From Metarhizobium sp964253915 (GTDB lineage Bacteria > Pseudomonadota > Alphaproteobacteria > Rhizobiales > Rhizobiaceae), in assembly GCF_964253915.1 (NCBI RefSeq), contig NZ_CAXUSG020000012.1, forward strand, positions 96,051 to 160,050: a stretch of DNA of 64,000 nt. The letters run 5' to 3'. A model generated the notes under the pieces. It ran no database searches. It was given only the letters and a program-made list of their open reading frames with translations, and had not been told where the DNA came from. The translations under genes were made by a program, and so were the position numbers. Below, piece by piece: positions 8,890 to 17,156 of the stretch (the stretch's first letter is position 1; each line of letters starts with the position of its first letter).

Positions 8890-10590
8890 ATGGCTGGACC
8901 GTCCGCTCACGATCATTCGCACGATCATCACGACCATTCTCATGGTCACGACGATCATCACGACCACGCGCACAAGCCGCTAAGCTTCTTTGCACGCTGG
9001 TTCCTGTCGACGAACCACAAGGACATCGGCACGCTCTATCTGATCTTCGCGATCATCGCCGGTATCATCGGCGGCGCGCTGTCGGTCGCCATGCGCGCCG
9101 AGCTGCAGGAGCCGGGCATCCAGATCTTCCACGGTCTGGCCGCCATGGTCTACGGCTTCGAAGGTGACGCTGCCATCGACGGCGGCAAGCATATGTTCAA
9201 CGTCTTCACCACCGCTCACGCCCTGATCATGATCTTCTTCATGGTCATGCCGGCGCTGATCGGCGGCTTCGCCAACTGGATGGTTCCGATCATGATCGGC
9301 GCGCCCGACATGGCGTTCCCGCGCATGAACAACATCTCGTTCTGGCTCATCGTTCCGGCCTTCCTGCTTCTGCTGCTTTCCATGTTCGTGGAGGGTCCTG
9401 CGGGTGCATACGGCGTCGGCGGCGGCTGGACGATTTATCCGCCATTCTCGACATCGGGCATGCCGGGACCGGCGGTCGATCTTGCGATCTTCGCGCTGCA
9501 CGTTTCGGGCGCCTCGTCGATCCTCGGTGCGATCAACTTCATCACCACGATCCTGAACATGCGCGCTCCGGGCATGACGCTGCACAAGATGCCGCTGTTC
9601 GCCTGGGCCGTTCTGATCACCGCTTTCCTGCTTCTGCTCTCGCTGCCGGTTCTGGCAGGCGGCATCACCATGCTGCTCACCGACCGCAACTTCGGCACGG
9701 CCTTCTTCAATCCTGAAGGCGGCGGCGATCCGATCCTGTTCCAGCACCTGTTCTGGTTCTTCGGTCACCCGGAAGTGTACATCCTGATCCTGCCCGGCTT
9801 CGGCATCGTCAGCCACATCGTCTCGACCTTCTCGCGCAAGCCGATCTTCGGTTACCTCGGCATGGCCTACGCCATGGTCGCCATCGGCGCCGTCGGGTTC
9901 ATCGTCTGGGCGCACCACATGTACACGGTCGGCATGTCGCTCGACACGCAGCGTTACTTCGTGTTCGCCACGATGGTCATCGCGGTTCCGACCGGCGTGA
10001 AGATCTTCTCCTGGGTTGCGACGATGTGGGGCGGTTCGCTCACCTTCCGCACCCCGATGGTCTGGGCGATCGGCTTCATCTTCCTGTTCACCGTCGGTGG
10101 TGTTACGGGCGTCCAGCTTGCAAACGCCGGTCTCGACCGTTCGCTGCATGACACCTACTACGTCGTGGCCCACTTCCACTACGTTCTGTCGCTCGGCGCC
10201 GTGTTCGCCATCTTCGCCGCCTGGTACTACTGGTTCCCGAAGATGACCGGCTACATGTACTCCGAGTTCCTCGGCAAGCTGCACTTCTGGGTGATGTTCG
10301 TTGGCGTGAACCTGGTGTTCTTCCCGCAGCACTTCCTCGGCCTCGCCGGCATGCCGCGCCGCTACATCGACTATCCGGATGCTTTCGCCGGCTGGAACTA
10401 CGTCTCCTCGATCGGCTCCTACATCTCCGGCGTCGGCGTGCTGATCTTCCTCTTTGCCGTCTGGGAAGCCTTCGCCAAGAAGCGTATCGCCGGCGACAAT
10501 CCGTGGGGTGAAGGTGCGACCACGCTGGAATGGCAGCTGTCTTCGCCGCCGCCGTTCCACCAGTGGGAACAGCTGCCGCGCATCAAGTAA
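8890..10590 (+). CDS. ctaD: cytochrome c oxidase subunit I (haem-copper catalytic subunit)
   Basis: The catalytic, proton-pumping subunit of the aa3 oxidase, with twelve membrane helices. Typical motifs are STNHKDIG at the start, WFFGHPEVYI with the Cu-binding His and cross-linked Tyr of the D/K-channel oxidases, HHMYTVG, and HDTYYVVAHFHYVLS with haem ligands near the end. The ATG at 8890 gives 566 aa; an ATG 60 bp upstream lies inside ctaC. The first 30 residues are odd: about a dozen His alternate with Asp before the conserved KPLSFFARWFLSTNHKD. Such an N-terminal patch could bind copper or zinc, which is inference. It follows ctaC by 16 bp; also called coxA. Confidence 0.97.
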   Translation: MAGPSAHDHSHDHHDHSHGHDDHHDHAHKPLSFFARWFLSTNHKDIGTLYLIFAIIAGIIGGALSVAMRAELQEPGIQIFHGLAAMVYGFEGDAAIDGGKHMFNVFTTAHALIMIFFMVMPALIGGFANWMVPIMIGAPDMAFPRMNNISFWLIVPAFLLLLLSMFVEGPAGAYGVGGGWTIYPPFSTSGMPGPAVDLAIFALHVSGASSILGAINFITTILNMRAPGMTLHKMPLFAWAVLITAFLLLLSLPVLAGGITMLLTDRNFGTAFFNPEGGGDPILFQHLFWFFGHPEVYILILPGFGIVSHIVSTFSRKPIFGYLGMAYAMVAIGAVGFIVWAHHMYTVGMSLDTQRYFVFATMVIAVPTGVKIFSWVATMWGGSLTFRTPMVWAIGFIFLFTVGGVTGVQLANAGLDRSLHDTYYVVAHFHYVLSLGAVFAIFAAWYYWFPKMTGYMYSEFLGKLHFWVMFVGVNLVFFPQHFLGLAGMPRRYIDYPDAFAGWNYVSSIGSYISGVGVLIFLFAVWEAFAKKRIAGDNPWGEGATTLEWQLSSPPPFHQWEQLPRIK

Positions 10591-10620
10591 GCCGCACGCC
10601 GGTCAAAGCTTGAAGACAAA

Positions 10621-10646
10621 GGCGCCGCGAAAAAAGACGCGGCGCC
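10621..10646 (+). terminator. strong hairpin between ctaD and ctaB (attenuator or mRNA processing site)
   Basis: A perfect 9-bp GC stem (GGCGCCGCG / CGCGGCGCC) with an 8-nt A-rich loop lies in the 83-bp gap after ctaD. It is followed by an A-rich tract rather than a T-run, so it is more likely a 3'-end stabiliser or partial attenuator than a full terminator. It would separate expression of the structural subunits from the downstream assembly genes. Confidence 0.5.
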
Positions 10647-10673
10647 GATACAAATAAAAACAGGACGGGTTGA

Positions 10674-11630
10674 ATGACGGTTATCGACGATCACGAAGCG
10701 CTGGGAACGAATGGCGGCGTACGCCTTTCGGAAGCAGGCGCACGGGATTTCTTCGAGCTCTTGAAGCCGCGGGTGATGTCGCTCGTTGTCTTCACGGCCT
10801 TTGCCGGCCTGGTGCTGGCGCCGGGTCATATCCATCCGGTCCTCGGCTTCATCGCCATCCTGTGCATCGCCGTCGGTGCCGGCGCGTCCGGCGCGCTCAA
10901 TATGTGGTACGACGCCGATATCGACGCCGTGATGAGCCGCACCGCCAACCGTCCGATCCCGGGTGGCCGCATCCAGCCGAACGAGGCGCTCGCCTTCGGC
11001 CTGACGCTGTCCTTCTTCTCGGTTGCCATCCTCGGCCTGGTGGTCAACTGGTTCTCGGCGGGCCTGCTCGCCTTCACGATCTTCTTCTACGCCGTCATCT
11101 ACACCATGTGGCTGAAGCGCTCGACGCCGCAGAACATCGTCATCGGCGGTGCTGCCGGCTCCTTCCCGCCGATGATCGGCTGGGCTTGCGTCACCGGCGG
11201 CGTGTCGATGGAAAGCATCGTGCTTTTCCTCATCATCTTCCTGTGGACCCCGGCGCATTTCTGGGCGCTGGCTTTGTTCAAGATGCGTGACTACGGGTCC
11301 GTCGGCGTACCGATGATGCCGAATGTCGCCGGCGAAGCCTCCACAAAGGTCCAGATTTTCATCTACACGCTGCTGACCGCCGTCATCGCCGTGGTTCCCG
11401 CCCTTGCCGGCTGGTCGAGCCTCGGTTACGGCGTCTTCGCTGCTCTGCTCGGTGTCGTCTTCCTGTACTGTTCCATCGCCGTCTGGCGCATGCCGGATGG
11501 CGATCAGAAGATGGTGCCGGCGAAGAAGATGTTCGCCTTCTCGATCCTTTATCTCTTCGCCATCTTTTCCGCCCTGATGATTGACGCCTTCGTGGCGCCG
11601 CTGCTTTCGCTGATCGGAGGTGCCGCATGA
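10674..11630 (+). CDS. ctaB: protohaem IX farnesyltransferase (haem O synthase)
   Basis: A membrane prenyltransferase that adds a farnesyl group to protohaem to make haem O, the precursor of haem A for the aa3 oxidase. The 318-aa protein has the UbiA-family Asp-rich motifs: NMWYDADIDAVMSRTANRP (first, N-x3-D-x2-D) and a second loop around LFKMRDYGSVGVPMMP. Eight to nine hydrophobic helices are apparent. The stop overlaps the coxF start (ATGA at 11627-11630), indicating coupled translation. Confidence 0.97.
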   Translation: MTVIDDHEALGTNGGVRLSEAGARDFFELLKPRVMSLVVFTAFAGLVLAPGHIHPVLGFIAILCIAVGAGASGALNMWYDADIDAVMSRTANRPIPGGRIQPNEALAFGLTLSFFSVAILGLVVNWFSAGLLAFTIFFYAVIYTMWLKRSTPQNIVIGGAAGSFPPMIGWACVTGGVSMESIVLFLIIFLWTPAHFWALALFKMRDYGSVGVPMMPNVAGEASTKVQIFIYTLLTAVIAVVPALAGWSSLGYGVFAALLGVVFLYCSIAVWRMPDGDQKMVPAKKMFAFSILYLFAIFSALMIDAFVAPLLSLIGGAA

Positions 11631-11770
11631 TCGACAAGATCACGCTGACCGACAAGCAACAGAAATCCCGCCGCGGCCGCAACATCGCGCTCGGTTTTGC
11701 GCTGGCCGGCCTTGTCGTTCTCTTTTACGTCGTGACGCTGATCAAGTTCGGCGGCGGGATGCAGGGGTGA
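11627..11770 (+). CDS. coxF: CoxF-like small membrane protein of the oxidase cluster
   Basis: A 47-aa open frame that starts MIDKITLTDKQQ, has a basic stretch KSRRGRN and then one transmembrane helix (about residues 20-40), and ends FGGGMQG. It overlaps the ctaB stop by four bases and ends 4 bp before ctaG, so it is embedded in the operon. Small proteins at this position in rhizobial cox clusters are called CoxF and are thought to assist oxidase biogenesis; the biochemical role is not established. The topology (cytoplasmic N-terminus) is inferred from the basic flank. Confidence 0.8.
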   Translation: MIDKITLTDKQQKSRRGRNIALGFALAGLVVLFYVVTLIKFGGGMQG

Positions 11771-11774
11771 ACCG

Positions 11775-12386
11775 ATGACCGAACAATCGCCGCAGACCAG
11801 CCGCAATACCCCGCGCAACAATGGCGTCGTCGTTGCCGCCTGTCTTACCTTCGTCGGCGCGATGGTCGGCGCAAGTTTTGCCGCCGTGCCGCTCTATGAC
11901 ATGTTTTGCCGCGTCACCGGCTACAACGGCACGACCCAGCGCGTCGAGCAGATGTCGCAGGTGGTGCTGGATCGCAAGATCACCGTCGGTTTCGACGCCA
12001 ACGTTGCGAGCGGCCTGCCGTGGGATTTCAAGCCGGTGCAGCGCAATATCGAGGTGAAGATCGGCGAGACGGTGCAGGTCGAATTCACCGCGACGAACAT
12101 TTCGAACAAACCGACCAAGGGCCAGGCGATCTTCAACGTCACGCCGATGGTCGCAGGTGCCTATTTCAACAAGGTCCAGTGCTTCTGCTTCACCGAAACG
12201 GAGCTGAAGCCGGGCGAAACGATGACCATGCCGGTGGTGTTCTACGTCGATCCGGAAATCGTCAATACGCCCGAGACCAAGAGTATCGGGACGATGACCC
12301 TGTCCTACACCTTCTATCCGCATGAGAGCGAAAAGCCGGTGGCTTTGCGCGCGGATGAGGACAAGGGTCCGGAACAGAAATTGTGA
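11775..12386 (+). CDS. ctaG: cytochrome c oxidase assembly protein CtaG/Cox11
   Basis: A membrane-anchored copper chaperone that delivers copper to the CuB site of subunit I. One N-terminal helix (VVVAACLTFVGAMVGASFAA) anchors a periplasmic immunoglobulin-like domain. The copper-binding pair is intact in KVQCFCFTE (C-x-C), and the conserved VPLYDMFCRVTGYNGTT follows the membrane anchor. 203 aa, the usual length. Its place between coxF and ctaE is the standard rhizobial order. Confidence 0.97.
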   Translation: MTEQSPQTSRNTPRNNGVVVAACLTFVGAMVGASFAAVPLYDMFCRVTGYNGTTQRVEQMSQVVLDRKITVGFDANVASGLPWDFKPVQRNIEVKIGETVQVEFTATNISNKPTKGQAIFNVTPMVAGAYFNKVQCFCFTETELKPGETMTMPVVFYVDPEIVNTPETKSIGTMTLSYTFYPHESEKPVALRADEDKGPEQKL

Positions 12387-12392
12387 GAGGTA

Positions 12393-12418
12393 TGTTATCG
12401 GTTTTCCGGTAACATTTT
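12393..12418 (+). terminator. hairpin with T-tract between ctaG and ctaE
   Basis: A 9-bp stem (TGTTATCGG / CCGGTAACA, one G-U pair) with a TTTT loop is followed directly by TTTT. It lies just after the ctaG stop and 30 bp before the ctaE start. It looks like a weak intrinsic terminator inside the operon, which would leave ctaE partly dependent on readthrough or its own promoter. Confidence 0.5.
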
Positions 12419-12445
12419 GGAGAAAGACATTCGGGGATCGCTGAC

Positions 12446-13324
12446 ATGGCCGATGCACACCAGAAAAATCACGACTACCACATCATCGACCCTAGCCCGT
12501 GGCCGCTTCTGGCCTCTGTCGGTGCATTCTTCCTGACCTTCGGGGGCGTCGGCTACATGCGTTACCTGAACGGTGGTTCGTTCCACCTGTTCGGTCTTGA
12601 GCTGGCTTCCCCATGGCTCTTCTACATCGGCCTCGCACTGGTGCTCTACACCATGTACGGCTGGTGGGCGGATACGGTGAAGGAAGCCCATGAGGGCGCC
12701 CATACCCGCGTCGTCTCGCTGCACCTGCGCTACGGCATGATCATGTTCATCGCTTCCGAAGTGATGTTCTTCGCCGCCTGGTTCTGGGCCTTCTTCGACG
12801 CCAGCCTGTTCTCCAATGAGGCGATCCAGGCGTCCCGCTTCGAATTCACCGGTGGTCACTGGCCGCCGAAGGGTGTCGAAGTGCTCGATCCGTGGCACCT
12901 GCCGCTCTACAACACCGTGATCCTGCTGCTCTCCGGCACCACCGTCACCTGGGCGCACCACGCGCTGCTGCACGGCGACCGCAAGGGCCTGATCAACGGC
13001 CTGGCGCTTACCGTCGTCCTCGGCCTGTTGTTCTCCTTCGTGCAGGGCTACGAATACGCCCACGCTCCGTTCGCCTTCAAGAGCTCGATCTACGGCGCGA
13101 CCTTCTTCATGGCGACCGGCTTCCACGGCTTCCACGTCATCGTCGGCACCATCTTCCTGCTCGTCTGCCTGCTGCGGGCCATCAAGGGCGATTTCACGCC
13201 GAAGCAGCATTTCGGCTTCGAAGCTGCCGCCTGGTACTGGCACTTCGTCGACGTCGTCTGGCTGTTCCTGTTCTTCAGCATCTACATCTGGGGCAGCTGG
13301 GGCGCGCCGATCGCGCACGGCTGA
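12446..13324 (+). CDS. ctaE: cytochrome c oxidase subunit III
   Basis: The third core subunit of the aa3 oxidase, with seven membrane helices and no redox centre; it stabilises turnover by keeping the proton entry path active. The 292-aa sequence shows the family features: HDYHIIDPSPWP at the start, the conserved Glu in FFASEVMFFAAWFWAFF-type helix III, GFHGFHVIVGT, and the C-terminal AAWYWHFVDVVWLFLF. A clear hairpin terminator follows the gene, so this marks a transcript end. Also called coxC. Confidence 0.97.
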   Translation: MADAHQKNHDYHIIDPSPWPLLASVGAFFLTFGGVGYMRYLNGGSFHLFGLELASPWLFYIGLALVLYTMYGWWADTVKEAHEGAHTRVVSLHLRYGMIMFIASEVMFFAAWFWAFFDASLFSNEAIQASRFEFTGGHWPPKGVEVLDPWHLPLYNTVILLLSGTTVTWAHHALLHGDRKGLINGLALTVVLGLLFSFVQGYEYAHAPFAFKSSIYGATFFMATGFHGFHVIVGTIFLLVCLLRAIKGDFTPKQHFGFEAAAWYWHFVDVVWLFLFFSIYIWGSWGAPIAHG

Positions 13325-13352
13325 TCTGGTCCGAGCGAATGAACAATTTGGA

Positions 13353-13385
13353 AAGGCGGTTGCGCGAAAACGCAGCCGCCTTTTT
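13353..13385 (+). terminator. rho-independent terminator after ctaE
   Basis: A 12-bp stem (AAGGCGGTTGCG / CGCAGCCGCCTT, one G-U pair) with a 6-nt loop runs straight into TTTTT. Its position 29 bp after the ctaE stop marks the end of the oxidase transcript. Confidence 0.85.
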
Positions 13386-13554
13386 GCATGAAAAGCCGTT
13401 GGTCGGCCGCATGGAAGCCAGCCCGCCGGCACTTTGCACTGGCCTGCGGCGAAGTGCCGGCTTATGGAATGGCCTTGCGGCGTTTAAGCCGTGATATGCT
13501 TAATTGAAACGGCGAGGCAGCCCGCCGAAGACAGAAGCCGACTAGGATTATACC

Positions 13555-13938
13555 ATGAACCAGGACAGCGCCCATTATCCGCCCGTCGACCCGTTCAAGA
13601 CCGGGCTTGCCGCCTGCTGCCCGCGTTGCGGCCAGGGCAAGCTCTTCGACGGTCTGGTGAAGGTAAAGCCCCGCTGTGTCAATTGCGGCCTGGACTATTC
13701 CTTCGCCGATTCCGGCGATGGCCCGGCCGTCTTTGTCATCCTGATCATCGGCTTCCTGGTGGTCGGCCTGGCCTTGTGGGCGGAGGTGAATTTCGCGCCG
13801 CCGGTCTGGCTGCACATCCTGCTGTGGGGACCGCTGACCATTGTCCTGTCGCTGTTTCTGCTGCGCACGCTCAAGGGTGTCCTGATTGCCCTGCAGTTCC
13901 GCAACAATGCCGCCGAAGGCAAGCTCGATCGTGACTGA
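13555..13938 (+). CDS. DUF983 family protein, oxidase-cluster associated
   Basis: A 127-aa protein with an N-terminal zinc-ribbon-like pair (CCPRCGQGKLF and CVNCGLDY, two C-x2-C knuckles at about residues 19-46). Two transmembrane helices follow. DUF983 genes are regularly found in alphaproteobacterial oxidase clusters, so a role in oxidase assembly or metal delivery is plausible but unproven. It starts 230 bp after ctaE, past the terminator, so it probably has its own promoter. Its stop overlaps the surf1 start. Confidence 0.85.
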   Translation: MNQDSAHYPPVDPFKTGLAACCPRCGQGKLFDGLVKVKPRCVNCGLDYSFADSGDGPAVFVILIIGFLVVGLALWAEVNFAPPVWLHILLWGPLTIVLSLFLLRTLKGVLIALQFRNNAAEGKLDRD

Positions 13939-14689
13939 AGCGCAAGCCGAGCGGCCCGCCGCCATCGCGTGGAGCGGCCGCAAGAAGATCGCGACCGGCA
14001 TCCTGTTCCTGCTGGCGCTCGCCATCCTGCTGTCGCTCGGCACCTGGCAGGTGCGGCGGCTGCACTGGAAGGAGCAGTTGCTGGCCGATATCGCCGAGCG
14101 CCGTGCCGCAAAACCGGCATCGCTGGCCGAGATCGAGGCGCTGGCCGCGCGTGGCGAGGACGTCGATTACCGCGCCATGACCGTCAGCGGCCGGTTCGTC
14201 AACAACAAGGAACGGCACTTCTTCGCCACCTATCGCGGCCAAACGGGCTTTTACGTCTATACGCCGCTTCTGATGGCCGATGGTCGCTTCCTGTTCGTCA
14301 ACCGCGGCTTCGTTCCTTACGAGAATAAGGAACCCGAAATGCGCATGCAGGGACAGTTGACCGGCCAGGTGACCGTCAACGGCCTGGCCCGCGCCAAGCT
14401 TGCGGAAAAACCCTCGTCGATCGTGCCGGACAACGATCCGGCGAAGAACATCTTCTACTGGAAGGATCTCGACGCCATGGCCGCCACCACCGGGCTTTCC
14501 AGCGCCGAGGTGGTGTCGTTCTTCATGGATGCGGATGCGACACGCAACCCCGCCGGCATGCCGATCGGCGGCGTTACCCAGTTCGAACTGCCCAACAATC
14601 ACCTGCAATATGCGCTCACCTGGTACGGTCTGGCGGCGGCGCTGGTGGCGGTTGCGGGCACGATGTGGCTGCGTCGCCGCAAGGACTGA
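13931..14689 (+). CDS. SURF1 family oxidase assembly factor
   Basis: SURF1/Shy1 proteins help insert haem A into subunit I. The 252-aa protein has the two-helix topology of the family, one helix near residues 20-38 (ATGILFLLALAILLSLGTWQ) and one at the C-terminus. Between them lies the periplasmic domain with VSGRFVNN, VYTPLLM, FLFVNRGFVP and the C-terminal signature NNHLQYALTWYGLA. The GTG at 13931 overlaps the last codons of the DUF983 gene, implying translational coupling. An ATG 45 bp upstream is possible but would add non-conserved residues. Called shy1 or surf1 in other genomes. Confidence 0.9.
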   Translation: MTEAQAERPAAIAWSGRKKIATGILFLLALAILLSLGTWQVRRLHWKEQLLADIAERRAAKPASLAEIEALAARGEDVDYRAMTVSGRFVNNKERHFFATYRGQTGFYVYTPLLMADGRFLFVNRGFVPYENKEPEMRMQGQLTGQVTVNGLARAKLAEKPSSIVPDNDPAKNIFYWKDLDAMAATTGLSSAEVVSFFMDADATRNPAGMPIGGVTQFELPNNHLQYALTWYGLAAALVAVAGTMWLRRRKD

Positions 14690-14805
14690 CGCGCCGAAAG
14701 GCCGCGCCTCGCTGGCCGGCCCGTAACGGCAGATTTACCGGGATCGGCGGCTTTGCCGGTTTCCTGCCACGGAATTTGTGGTAAACCCGCAGCCGAATTG
14801 CCATA

Positions 14806-14862
14806 TCTGAAGCAGTTCCGGCAGAAGCCCGTCCGCGGTTTTGCGTCCGGAATTGCCCGATC
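14806..14862. repeat. family B intergenic repeat (core only)
   Basis: The 20-bp core GCGGTTTTGCGTCCGGAATT at 14835-14854 is shared with copies near 19.0, 31.65 and 57.4 kb, and with a slightly altered copy at 58.47 kb. Here it lies in the 198-bp gap between surf1 and ispH. Confidence 0.7.
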
Positions 14863-14887
14863 GCACACCCGAAGCCAGGGACGAGGA

Positions 14888-15892
14888 ATGAACATCGCCG
14901 TTTCCAAACCGCCGTTGACGATAAGGCTTTGCGGCCCGCGCGGTTTCTGCGCCGGGGTCGACCGCGCCATCCAGATCGTCGTGCTGGCGCTGAAGCGTTA
15001 TGGCGCGCCGGTCTATGTCCGCCACGAGATCGTCCATAACCGTTATGTCGTCGAGGGACTTGAAGCCAAGGGCGCCGTCTTCGTCGAGGAACTGAACGAG
15101 ATCCCCGCCGAGCATCGCGAGCAGCCGGTGGTGTTTTCCGCCCACGGCGTGCCGAAATCCGTGCCCGCGGATGCCGAGGCCCGCAATCTCTTTTATCTGG
15201 ATGCCACCTGTCCGCTGGTATCGAAGGTGCACAAGCAGGCGATGCGTCACCAGCGCCTCGGCCGCCACGTGGTGCTGATCGGCCATGCCGGGCATCCGGA
15301 GGTCATCGGCACGATGGGGCAGCTGCCGGAAGGTTCGGTTTCGCTGATCGAGACGGTCGAAGATGCCGATGCCTACGAGCCGGTCGATGCCGACAATCTC
15401 GGTTTCGTCACGCAGACGACACTTTCCGTCGACGACACGGCCGGCGTCATCGCCAGGCTGAGCGAGCGTTTTCCCAATTTGACGGCACCGGCGGCCGATT
15501 CCATCTGCTATGCCACCACCAATCGCCAGGAGGCCGTGAAGGCTGCGGCGCCCGGCTGCGATCTGTTCCTGATCGTCGGCGCGCCGAATTCGTCGAATTC
15601 CAAGCGGCTGGTGGAAGTGGCGCTCAGGGCGGGGGCGAAAAAATCCATTCTGGTGCAGCGCGCCTCGGAAATCGACTGGTCGGATCTTGGCGATCTCGCC
15701 ACGGTCGGCCTGTCCGCCGGCGCGTCGGCGCCGGAAGTGATCGTCGACGAAATCATCGCCGCCTTCCGCGATCGTTTCGATGCCCGTGTCGAACTGGCGG
15801 AGACGGTACAGGAAAACGAACATTTCCTCGTCAACCGCGAACTGCGCGACATCGCGCTCGAAGCCGCCGATATGGCGTTTGTGAATGGGTGA
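14888..15892 (+). CDS. ispH: 4-hydroxy-3-methylbut-2-enyl diphosphate reductase
   Basis: The last enzyme of the non-mevalonate isoprenoid pathway, making IPP and DMAPP with a [4Fe-4S] cluster. The three cluster cysteines are visible: C21 in CGPRGFCAGVDRAI, one in LDATCPLVSKVH, and one in SICYATTNRQ. The ATG at 14888 follows GAGGA and gives 334 aa. The gene heads the ispH-thrB-rnhA series, although nearly 300 bp of repeat DNA separate it from thrB here. Also called lytB. Confidence 0.97.
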   Translation: MNIAVSKPPLTIRLCGPRGFCAGVDRAIQIVVLALKRYGAPVYVRHEIVHNRYVVEGLEAKGAVFVEELNEIPAEHREQPVVFSAHGVPKSVPADAEARNLFYLDATCPLVSKVHKQAMRHQRLGRHVVLIGHAGHPEVIGTMGQLPEGSVSLIETVEDADAYEPVDADNLGFVTQTTLSVDDTAGVIARLSERFPNLTAPAADSICYATTNRQEAVKAAAPGCDLFLIVGAPNSSNSKRLVEVALRAGAKKSILVQRASEIDWSDLGDLATVGLSAGASAPEVIVDEIIAAFRDRFDARVELAETVQENEHFLVNRELRDIALEAADMAFVNG

Positions 15893-15952
15893 GACGCGGT
15901 TCGGCGCGAAAGCTCAGGGCTGAGTCCAGAGTTTTCGCACATGGAATGAAAG

Positions 15953-16102
15953 AGTGCCTCCTGCCCCTTCTCCCCCGCGGGGAGAAGGTCGCGGCAGCGG
16001 GATGAGGGGGGTGCCACAGGCAAAAGCCTCACCGGGTCTCGCCCCCTCATCCGACTCTTCGGGCCACCTTCTCCCCGCGGGGGAGAAGGGGAAAGAGGGC
16101 TA
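15953..16102. repeat. family A palindromic intergenic repeat (two inverted units)
   Basis: Two palindromic units (CCTTCTCCCC...GGGGAGAAGG) in opposite orientation flank a 50-bp centre; the unit arms include GGGATGAGGG and CCCTCATCCG. The element fills the gap between ispH and thrB and ends about 85 bp before the thrB start, so it is in the thrB leader if the genes are cotranscribed. Confidence 0.8.
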
Positions 16103-16187
16103 CGGCTGCCGGACCCACTTGCCTTGTCGCTATCGCGATGCCAAAGCATGTCTCATCCCACCTGAGTTCCATCCGCGAGTCATCACC

Positions 16188-17156
16188 TTGGCAGTCTACA
16201 CCGATATCACCGAAGACGACCTCAAGCGCTTCCTCACCGAATATGAGGTCGGCGAGTTGACCTCCTACAAGGGGATTGCCGAGGGCGTGGAAAATTCCAA
16301 TTTCCTGCTGCACACGACCCGCGACCCGCTGATCCTGACGCTCTACGAAAAGCGGGTGGAAAAATCCGACCTGCCGTTCTTCCTCGGCCTGATGCAGCAT
16401 CTCGCCGCTCGCGGCCTGTCCTGCCCGCTGCCCTTGCCGCGCCGGGACGGCGCATTGCTCGGCACGTTATCCGGCCGGCCGGCGGCGTTGATTTCCTTCC
16501 TCGAAGGCATGTGGCTGCGCAAGCCGGAAGCACGCCATTGCCGCGATGTCGGCGTGGCGCTGGCGAAGATGCACATTGCCGGCGAGGGTTTTGCCATGAC
16601 GCGCCCCAACGCCCTGTCGCTCGACGGCTGGCATACGCTGTGGGAAAAGTCCGAGGCGCGCGCCGACGAGGTGGAGAAGGGGCTGCAGGCGGAGATCCGC
16701 GGCGAACTCGCCTTCCTTGCCGCCAACTGGCCGAAGGACCTGCCGGCCGGAGTCATCCATGCCGACCTCTTCCCGGACAACGTGTTTTTCCTCGGCGACG
16801 GGCTCTCCGGCCTGATCGATTTCTATTTCGCCTGCAATGACCTGCTGGCCTACGACGTCTCGATCTGCCTCAACGCCTGGTGCTTCGAAAAGGACGGCTC
16901 CTACAACATGACCAAGGGCATGGCGCTGCTGGAAGGGTATGAAAGCGTGCGGCCGCTGAGCCAGGCGGAAGCCGCTGCCCTGCCGATCCTGTCGCGCGGT
17001 TCGGCGCTGCGTTTCTTCCTGACGCGTCTCTACGACTGGCTGACGACCCCGCCGGATGCGCTGGTGGTCAAGAAGGATCCGCTCGAATATCTGCGCAAGC
17101 TGCGCTTCCATGCTGCCGTCTCTTCGGTCGGCGAATACGGGCTGTCCCGGCCATGA
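16188..17156 (+). CDS. thrB: homoserine kinase (ThrB type II, APH-like fold)
   Basis: Phosphorylates homoserine for threonine synthesis; the product is used by threonine synthase, whose gene lies at 28.4-29.8 kb. This is the aminoglycoside-phosphotransferase-like form found in alphaproteobacteria. The kinase core is clear: VIHADLFPDNVFF with the catalytic Asp, then GLIDFYFACNDLLAYD. The family N-terminus (M)AVYTDITEDDLKRFL points to a TTG start at 16188. No ATG or GTG lies in the right place, and the region upstream is repeat DNA that merely happens to stay open. 322 aa. The stop overlaps the rnhA start (ATGA). Confidence 0.93.
   Translation: MAVYTDITEDDLKRFLTEYEVGELTSYKGIAEGVENSNFLLHTTRDPLILTLYEKRVEKSDLPFFLGLMQHLAARGLSCPLPLPRRDGALLGTLSGRPAALISFLEGMWLRKPEARHCRDVGVALAKMHIAGEGFAMTRPNALSLDGWHTLWEKSEARADEVEKGLQAEIRGELAFLAANWPKDLPAGVIHADLFPDNVFFLGDGLSGLIDFYFACNDLLAYDVSICLNAWCFEKDGSYNMTKGMALLEGYESVRPLSQAEAAALPILSRGSALRFFLTRLYDWLTTPPDALVVKKDPLEYLRKLRFHAAVSSVGEYGLSRP

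Noticed and set aside
8980..10560. 526-codon minus-strand frame opposite ctaD
   Set aside because: Composition is typical of an antisense shadow, full of Asp/His/Arg/Glu, with no start signal.
15953..16102. Possible insertion sequence between ispH and thrB
   Set aside because: No transposase and no target duplication seen; it matches the family A intergenic repeats instead.
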